DNA from: Sphingomonadales bacterium
GTDB taxonomy: Bacteria; Bacteroidota; Bacteroidia; UBA7662
Length of the DNA: 11,460 nucleotides
Assembly (NCBI GenBank): GCA_016872225.1
Contig: VHAW01000050.1
Coordinates: 1 to 11,460 of the forward strand
Direction: 5' to 3'
Shown here: in pieces, positions 7,082 through 11,460 of the stretch
Position numbering within the stretch: position 1 is the stretch's first letter
Layout of the letters: each line of letters opens with the position of its first letter
The notes under the pieces: generated by a model
Told to the model about the DNA's origin: nothing
Databases searched by the model: none
The model's input: the letters and a program-made list of their open reading frames with translations, nothing else
Made by a program: the position numbers and the translations under genes

Positions 7082-8467
7082 ATGCAATCCCCGTTATATC
7101 AATTTGAGGACACCATTGTGGCCCCGTTGAATCCGGCAGGGCAGGGGGCCGTATGCCTCGTGCGAGTTTCAGGGAAATTGAGCAAGGCCGTCGTGTCGCA
7201 TTTGACCAAAAAACCGTACAATGCAGCCCTATGGCCCCCCCGCACTGCCAGTTTGGTTGCGATTTGGGATGGAGACGTCTTGTTGGATCGTGCCCTGTTC
7301 ACCTCCTTTGATGCTCCGGCATCCTATACCGGAGAAGATTGTGTGGAATGGGGCCTGCATGCGTCACCCTATGTGGTCAACCGATTTTTGACTTTATGTA
7401 CCGAAATTCCTGGGGTTCGGATGGCCCAGCCAGGGGAGTTCACTTGGAGGGCTTTCACCAACGGCAAAATGGATCTAAGCAGGGCGGAGGCAGTTGCAGA
7501 TTTGATTGCCGCTGAAAATCCCATGGCGCATCGACTGGCGATGAATCAATTGGAAGGTGGCTTTGCGCGGAAAATTGCCGAATTACGGGAACGCATAATG
7601 GAGTTTGCCGCCTTGCTGGAATTGGAATTGGATTTCTCGCAAGAAGATGTGGAATTTGCAGACCGTTCGGCCTTGAAAGATCTGGTTTTATCCGTTCGAA
7701 TGCAGGTTGTTTCCCTGAGAGATTCATTTACAGCCGGGGAGGTCATCCGCAAAGGAGTCCCCACCGTGTTGGCGGGCAGACCCAACGTGGGGAAGTCTTC
7801 TTTGCTCAACGCTTTGTTGCAGAATGCCCGGGCATTGGTTTCGGATCAACCCGGCACGACCCGGGACACCATTGAAGAGCCTTGTGCTATTAACGGAATC
7901 ACATTTCGGTTAATGGACACTGCGGGGCTTCGCGAATCGACCGATGCTGTGGAACAAATGGGGGTAGCACGAACCCATCAAAAACTCACTCATGCCGGTC
8001 TTGTTTTGATGGTGGCCAGCGTCGACGAATACCCTGATGAGGCATGGATGAACCTATTGAGTTTAGCGGGAACCCAAAGCAAGGTTTTAGTAGTCTTGAA
8101 CAAAGTGGACTTACCTGAAGGATATGGCCATCGTTCCGATTGGCTGCAGCGTTTTCCGGATTTGCTGGAAATATCGGCCCAAACAGGCCAGGGTATGGAT
8201 TTGTTGCGCAAAAGAATGCGTGACATAGTAGACCTGGGCCGCCTCGCAGGTGATTTTGTAGCCGTAAATGCCCGGCAAAGGCATTCCCTGGATCAAGCGG
8301 CATCTGCTCTGCAGAGCATTTATAACGGACTTCACCAAAACCTAGAGACTGAGCTGCTGGCCGAAGAGATGAGGGCGGTTTTACGTTCCTTGGCTGAACT
8401 CACCGGAGATATCGCTGCCGATGACCTATTAGGAGCTATTTTTGCGAAATTTTGCATTGGAAAGTGA
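7082..8467 (+). CDS. mnmE: tRNA uridine-5-carboxymethylaminomethyl(34) synthesis GTPase MnmE
   Basis: With MnmG (not in this window), forms the complex that adds the carboxymethylaminomethyl-type group at C5 of wobble uridine 34 in certain tRNAs, in the cytosol. The 461-residue protein is of family length. It has an N-terminal folate-binding domain (DTIVAPLNPAGQGAVCLVRV), a helical domain, and an inserted Ras-like G domain. The G1 motif GRPNVGKS is at 232-239, followed by DQPGTTRD, DTAGLRES, NKVD at 340-343, and SAQTG. The C-terminus is FCIGK, the conserved C-x-G-K ending whose Cys is needed for modification. The ATG at 7082 gives the usual N-terminus. The 113-base gap before it should hold its promoter; no strong ribosome site is seen. 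Confidence 0.98.
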   Translation: MQSPLYQFEDTIVAPLNPAGQGAVCLVRVSGKLSKAVVSHLTKKPYNAALWPPRTASLVAIWDGDVLLDRALFTSFDAPASYTGEDCVEWGLHASPYVVNRFLTLCTEIPGVRMAQPGEFTWRAFTNGKMDLSRAEAVADLIAAENPMAHRLAMNQLEGGFARKIAELRERIMEFAALLELELDFSQEDVEFADRSALKDLVLSVRMQVVSLRDSFTAGEVIRKGVPTVLAGRPNVGKSSLLNALLQNARALVSDQPGTTRDTIEEPCAINGITFRLMDTAGLRESTDAVEQMGVARTHQKLTHAGLVLMVASVDEYPDEAWMNLLSLAGTQSKVLVVLNKVDLPEGYGHRSDWLQRFPDLLEISAQTGQGMDLLRKRMRDIVDLGRLAGDFVAVNARQRHSLDQAASALQSIYNGLHQNLETELLAEEMRAVLRSLAELTGDIAADDLLGAIFAKFCIGK

Positions 8468-8491
8468 AGTTTTTTTCATTCCTCCCTTTAG

Positions 8492-8643
8492 TCAAATTTG
8501 ACCGGTGTCTGCAAATGACAAGTGCTCTTTGTTGTGTCCGAGAATAATATGATCTAGTAGTTTTATTTCCATAAGGTCCAGCGTATCTCTAAGCTTTTGA
8601 GTATTCTATTCGTCCTCTTTTATTTTTTGGTATTACCACCGCT
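8492..8643 (-). pseudogene. Decayed C-terminal tail of a RadC / JAB (MPN)-domain gene
   Basis: On the minus strand, 8605 down to the TGA at 8492-8494 reads 37 clean codons that include LLDHIILGHNKEHLSFADTG. This is the C-terminal signature of RadC-family proteins (LDHIILG...FSFAD.G), preceded by NTQKLRDTLDLMEIK, which fits the helix before it. Just upstream is an in-frame TAG (8606-8608) where a Gln codon is likely, then KEDE. After a shift of frame, SGGNTK (8626-8643) fits the PSGN.KPS region that follows the JAMM HNHP motif. Nothing recognisable remains further upstream, so the metal-binding half is gone. RadC-like JAB proteins are often carried on mobile elements in this phylum. The call is by eye, but the 37-codon match is strong. 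Confidence 0.75.
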
Positions 8644-8713
8644 GTCCGTATAATATGAGATTACATCACTTCTTTTGTAACCTGCTAAAACGCTTCAAAC
8701 ACTTTGAAAAAAA

Positions 8714-9196
8714 ATGAAAAATTCAAACAATCAATTCACTGCAGAAATGGTGAAAGCAACACTACAAGCTTGGTGTAATGCAGTTGTTGCTACCGGAAAA
8801 GTTTATTCTGACGGAGGCGATGTTAAAGCCTTTGCCAATCAAGTATTAACCGAAGCATATGACTACGATAAAGGGAAAGTGGTATTTAAACCAACCCTTA
8901 CATGGGGTGAGCAAACATTTAGGCCAACAAAAGACGGCGCACTTTCTTATTTTGTTGGTAAGAACCCTTCCTATCCAAACGATCATGGATTTTTATTAGA
9001 ACCATGGACAAAAGTTTGGTTTACTAACGAGGATTTCATTTTAAATGGAAATTTGGCCATTGTTCAATGCAATATCTACTTTATTTCAGCCAAAAGAGAA
9101 ATTTTTGTTAATAAGAGTTTTGTTTTTAGAATGGATAACGACGGAAAAGTGAAAATTTGCTTGCACCACTCTTCGCTTCCGTACAACCCTGATTAA
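8714..9196 (+). CDS. SnoaL-like (NTF2-fold, COG4875-type) small protein
   Basis: A 160-residue protein with no signal peptide or membrane segment. An N-terminal helix region (EMVKATLQAWCNAVVATGKV) leads into YDKGKVVFKPT, then GALSYFVGKNP. Conserved EPWTKVWF and FILNGNLAIVQCNIYF strands follow, ending in KICLHHSSLPY. This layout is that of a cystatin/NTF2-like fold family whose members I recall sometimes being labelled phosphoribosyl-AMP cyclohydrolase. The metal-binding motifs of HisI are not visible here, so that label should not be used. Function is unknown; the His-His pair near the end is the best active-site candidate. The ATG at 8714 follows an A-run with no Shine-Dalgarno, as is common in flavobacteria. 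The SulP gene follows on the same strand after 150 bases. Confidence 0.82.
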   Translation: MKNSNNQFTAEMVKATLQAWCNAVVATGKVYSDGGDVKAFANQVLTEAYDYDKGKVVFKPTLTWGEQTFRPTKDGALSYFVGKNPSYPNDHGFLLEPWTKVWFTNEDFILNGNLAIVQCNIYFISAKREIFVNKSFVFRMDNDGKVKICLHHSSLPYNPD

Positions 9197-9336
9197 GTTT
9201 GAACCTAAGAATTATCAATTCAATTTTTATGTATGAACAACATGTATTTTCAAATTATTACAAAGGTTTATTTTATTGCTGATGATTAATAATTATTGAA
9301 TGCGAGGGTCATTTTTAAAATTAAATTCATTAAAAT

Positions 9337-9341
9337 GAGGA
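9337..9341 (+). promoter_or_regulatory. Shine-Dalgarno-like site that decides the SulP start
   Basis: GAGGA lies five bases before ATG 9347. It is one of few plausible ribosome sites in the window and favours 9347 over the in-frame ATG at 9335 or TTG at 9296. Confidence 0.5.
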
Positions 9342-9346
9342 AACAT

Positions 9347-10918
9347 ATGTTTTCTGATGCTCAAACAGATGCCGTATCTGGATTAGTGGTTTTTTTAGTT
9401 GCTTTACCTCTTTGCTTGGGAATTGCAGTTGCATCTGGTGCTTCACCTTTTGCTGGAATCATAACAGGAGTAGTAGGTGGTATCGTTGTAGGATATTTAA
9501 GCAACTCTAACGTAAGTGTTTCGGGACCTGCTGCGGGCTTAATTGCTATTGTTCTGTTGGCAATTAAAGATTTAGGGGTTGAAGCATTTATTTTAGCCGT
9601 TGTATTGGCAGGTGTATTTCAGTTGATCCTTGGTTTTGCGAAAGCAGGTACTATTTCAAACTATTTCCCTTATGGGGTAATAGAAGGAATGTTGTCAGGT
9701 ATTGGTATCATCATCATCAAAAAAGAATTGCCTCACGCTATTGGTTATGATAATGAACATGAAGGTGATTTTTTCAATTATAGCCTTACCGATGAAGCTG
9801 ATGGTCGTGGTTTTTTTAGTGAAGTATTGCACTCTTTAAACTTTGCGCATACGGGTATTATTATAGTCGCACTCATTTCCATAGGAATTATTGTAGCTTT
9901 CAATAAAGTAGCTTTTCTTAAAAAAATAAAGGCTATTCCTGCTGCTTTGGTGGTGGTTATTGTAGGGATTATTTTGAATGAATTGTTTCGAATGTTCAAA
10001 CCTGACTTTTTTATAGCAGGAAACCATTTGGTTTTTTTACCTGTTGCTGGGTCGCTTACCGAGTTTATAGGACAATTTACATTTCCTGATTTTACTGCTA
10101 TCTCAAATCCAAAGGTTTGGATTACCGCTGCGACTATTGCGAGTGTTGCAAGTGTTGAAACACTATTGTGCATAGAAGCAGGCGATAAATTAGACCCTTT
10201 TAAGCGATACTCAAATACCAATACTGAATTAAAAGCACAAGGCGTAGGAAATATTTTGGCAGGTATGCTGGGTGGCTTGCCTATGACAAGCGTAATTGTT
10301 AGAACTACTGCCAATATTAATTCTGGTGCAAAAACTAAACTATCAACAATCATTCATGGTGTACTTCTATTGCTTTCGGTCATCTTAATTCCCATGCTTT
10401 TGAATAAGATTCCGATGGCTTGTTTGGCGGGGATTTTGATTATGATTGGTTTTAAATTGGCAAGCCCTAAGGGGTTTAAGCACATGTGGGACCTCGGGAA
10501 ATTCCAGTTTATTCCATTTATCGTAACTGTTGTGGGCGTTGTAGGTCTAGATCTGTTGAAAGGAGTAGGGTTGGGATTATTGGTAAGTATATTTTTTATT
10601 CTTTTAGGAAATATGAAAGTGGCTTATTTTTTCAAAAAAGAAGAATACAAAGAAGGTGATGTTATCAATATGGATTTGGCACAAGAAGTTTCATTTTTGA
10701 ATAAGGCGGCTATAAAACAAACACTAGCTCACTTGCCTGAAAATTCTAATGTAATTATCAGTGCTAAAAACACTGTCTATATTGATTACGATGTATTGGA
10801 ATTGATAAAAGACTTTAGTAATCACGGTGCTAAAAATAAAAATATTAATGTAGAATTACGAGATTTCAAGAGCGCTTACAAAATTCAGAATAGTATAGAA
10901 TGCAGTCACGTTTCATAA
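9347..10918 (+). CDS. SulP family inorganic anion transporter with C-terminal STAS domain
   Basis: A 523-residue inner-membrane carrier of the SulP (SLC26-like) family, which moves sulfate, bicarbonate or related anions, often with Na+ or H+. The first transmembrane segment holds VVFLVALPLCLGIAVASG (about 14-31), and the family motif SVSGPAAGL is at 57-65. About ten or more hydrophobic segments follow up to roughly residue 420. A conserved stretch with GGLPMTSVIVRTTANINSGA lies near the middle. The last 80 or so residues form a short STAS domain (VSFLNKAAIKQTL, then DYDVLELIKDF). Bacteroidota relatives are often paired with a carbonic anhydrase, suggesting bicarbonate uptake; none is present here. 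Ion selectivity cannot be read from the sequence. The gene is AT-rich compared with mnmE. Confidence 0.95.
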   Translation: MFSDAQTDAVSGLVVFLVALPLCLGIAVASGASPFAGIITGVVGGIVVGYLSNSNVSVSGPAAGLIAIVLLAIKDLGVEAFILAVVLAGVFQLILGFAKAGTISNYFPYGVIEGMLSGIGIIIIKKELPHAIGYDNEHEGDFFNYSLTDEADGRGFFSEVLHSLNFAHTGIIIVALISIGIIVAFNKVAFLKKIKAIPAALVVVIVGIILNELFRMFKPDFFIAGNHLVFLPVAGSLTEFIGQFTFPDFTAISNPKVWITAATIASVASVETLLCIEAGDKLDPFKRYSNTNTELKAQGVGNILAGMLGGLPMTSVIVRTTANINSGAKTKLSTIIHGVLLLLSVILIPMLLNKIPMACLAGILIMIGFKLASPKGFKHMWDLGKFQFIPFIVTVVGVVGLDLLKGVGLGLLVSIFFILLGNMKVAYFFKKEEYKEGDVINMDLAQEVSFLNKAAIKQTLAHLPENSNVIISAKNTVYIDYDVLELIKDFSNHGAKNKNINVELRDFKSAYKIQNSIECSHVS

Positions 10919-11235
10919 ATACTATCAATCCATTTCCTATTTTTCTTGACTTATTAGCGTTTATATTGGCAAATGATTTATTATGTATTTCTATTTTCAT
11001 TATGGAAATATTTAATTGCTATCGGTACAGTAACATTTTTCTCTCCCACTGTTTTAGCCGACAAGAATATTATCCTTGTAAGAGACTTATACGGCTCAAT
11101 TCCGAAAAATTTGTTTAAAAATTCAATTACCAATATTACCTTAAATAGTGGGTGGCTTAATCTATGATATCCGCTATTTCGTTTTTGCAATTATATTTCT
11201 TCGAGGGGTATTATTAAAAGCAAACCATGTAATCT
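10919..11235. other. 317 bases without a recognisable gene
   Basis: AT-rich sequence between the SulP stop and the minus-strand barrel gene. It contains short overlapping open frames on both strands. The most protein-like is on the plus strand (10973-11167), with one hydrophobic stretch around WKYLIAIGTVTFFSP, but it has no ribosome site and no family I recognise. Frames shift and stop often, as expected of a decayed gene or plain spacer. No hairpin with a T-run, tRNA or direct repeat was evident. Confidence 0.6.
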
Positions 11236-11460
11236 TTATGGGCTAACCAAGTTGAGACTGATATTGAAGTACAGGGGATTGCCCAGGCGATTTTCCATCA
11301 CATAAGGCTCATCGCTCAAGAGGCCAAAGGCGCGGTAAATTTCTTGACCGCCGACCAAACGATCCACCTCGTAGCGGTAATTGATCCGATAACCGGCCTG
11401 TACCGATAGCCAAACAAAGTCCTTGAGGGAGAACTCGTACATGGCCCGCAAGCGAATTTC
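11236..11460 (-). CDS. C-terminal end of a probable outer-membrane beta-barrel protein (5' end outside window)
   Basis: The minus-strand frame is open from the window edge for 74 codons to TAA at 11236-11238. Strand-like alternating segments are seen: MYEFSLKDFVWLSVQAGYRI, then a turn, then a final NPLYFNISLNLVSP. A loop between them is rich in charged residues and Gly. This is the pattern of the last strands of a periplasm-facing, membrane-inserted barrel, and resembles C-termini of DUF6268-like proteins, though that name is only a guess. Its composition returns to that of the left-hand genes, marking the end of the AT-rich block. It converges with the SulP gene. Confidence 0.65.
   Translation of the reverse strand, partial: EIRLRAMYEFSLKDFVWLSVQAGYRINYRYEVDRLVGGQEIYRAFGLLSDEPYVMENRLGNPLYFNISLNLVSP

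Larger units (their letters stand above)
8471..11235. other. AT-rich block, probably horizontally acquired
   Basis: Base composition drops sharply just after mnmE and recovers at the minus-strand gene at 11236. A sampled line in the transporter is about 33% G+C, against about 52% in mnmE. The block holds a decayed RadC tail, a SnoaL-like gene, a SulP transporter and a gene-free stretch. The two intact genes have A/T-ending codons unlike the housekeeping genes to the left. I looked for direct repeats or an integrase at the two edges and saw none, so the transfer mechanism is unknown and the block boundaries are approximate. Confidence 0.6.

Noticed and set aside
8714..9196. HisI (phosphoribosyl-AMP cyclohydrolase) as a function for the SnoaL-like protein
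   Set aside because: The Cys/His and Asp metal-binding motifs of HisI are not visible and no histidine genes are nearby.
9209..9221. Small inverted repeat GAATT-ATC-AATTC followed by a T-rich stretch after the SnoaL-like gene
   Set aside because: A five-base-pair AT stem with a three-base loop is too weak for a terminator and is expected by chance in AT-rich sequence.
9778..10353. Long 191-codon minus-strand open frame inside the SulP gene
   Set aside because: It is antisense to a clear transporter and its composition is the mirror of the hydrophobic coding frame; no independent motif.
10981..11190. Minus-strand 69-codon open frame downstream of SulP
   Set aside because: No recognisable family or ribosome site, and it lies antisense to other short frames in a low-complexity AT-rich stretch.

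Overview
The window looks like a chromosomal segment of a Bacteroidota bacterium. The dCTP deaminase, the DUF2400 protein and the SulP carrier all have the form I know from that phylum, and most genes lack a strong Shine-Dalgarno sequence. Positions 1 to about 8470 have moderate base composition (roughly half G+C on a sampled line of mnmE). Positions from about 8470 to 11235 are clearly AT-rich (about one third G+C on a sampled line of the transporter). The sequence returns to the first composition in the last 225 bases. I cannot name a genus.

Left part (1-8467), housekeeping genes packed on alternating strands. In order: the tail of a possible outer-membrane protein; a classical short-chain dehydrogenase; dcd (dCTP deaminase, minus); a 4'-phosphopantetheinyl transferase head-to-head with dcd and tail-to-tail, overlapping, with dnaG (primase, minus); a PLP enzyme of the cystathionine gamma-synthase family divergent from dnaG; a DUF2400 protein overlapping its end; a minus-strand 135-residue protein matching only the N-terminal part of phosphotransacetylase; and mnmE (tRNA-wobble-modifying GTPase). 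The genes serve unrelated functions: nucleotide pools, replication priming, carrier-protein activation, sulfur amino acids and tRNA modification. Only the PLP enzyme and DUF2400 gene look like an operon.

Right part (8468-11235), an AT-rich block that looks acquired. It starts with a decayed minus-strand tail of a RadC/JAB-domain gene, of the kind often carried on mobile elements. Next comes a SnoaL-like (COG4875-type) small protein, then a full-length SulP anion transporter with a C-terminal STAS domain. About 317 bases without a recognisable gene follow. The SnoaL-like gene and SulP probably form a small unit for anion (possibly bicarbonate or sulfate) handling, but no carbonic anhydrase lies in the window.

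Right edge (11236-11460): the C-terminal end of a minus-strand, probably outer-membrane beta-barrel protein that continues beyond the window.

I found no CRISPR array, rRNA, tRNA or intact insertion sequence, and no clearly novel multi-gene system. The points most worth checking are the stand-alone Pta N-terminal module, the RadC remnant at the edge of the AT-rich block, and the 24-bp tandem duplication in the phosphopantetheinyl transferase.
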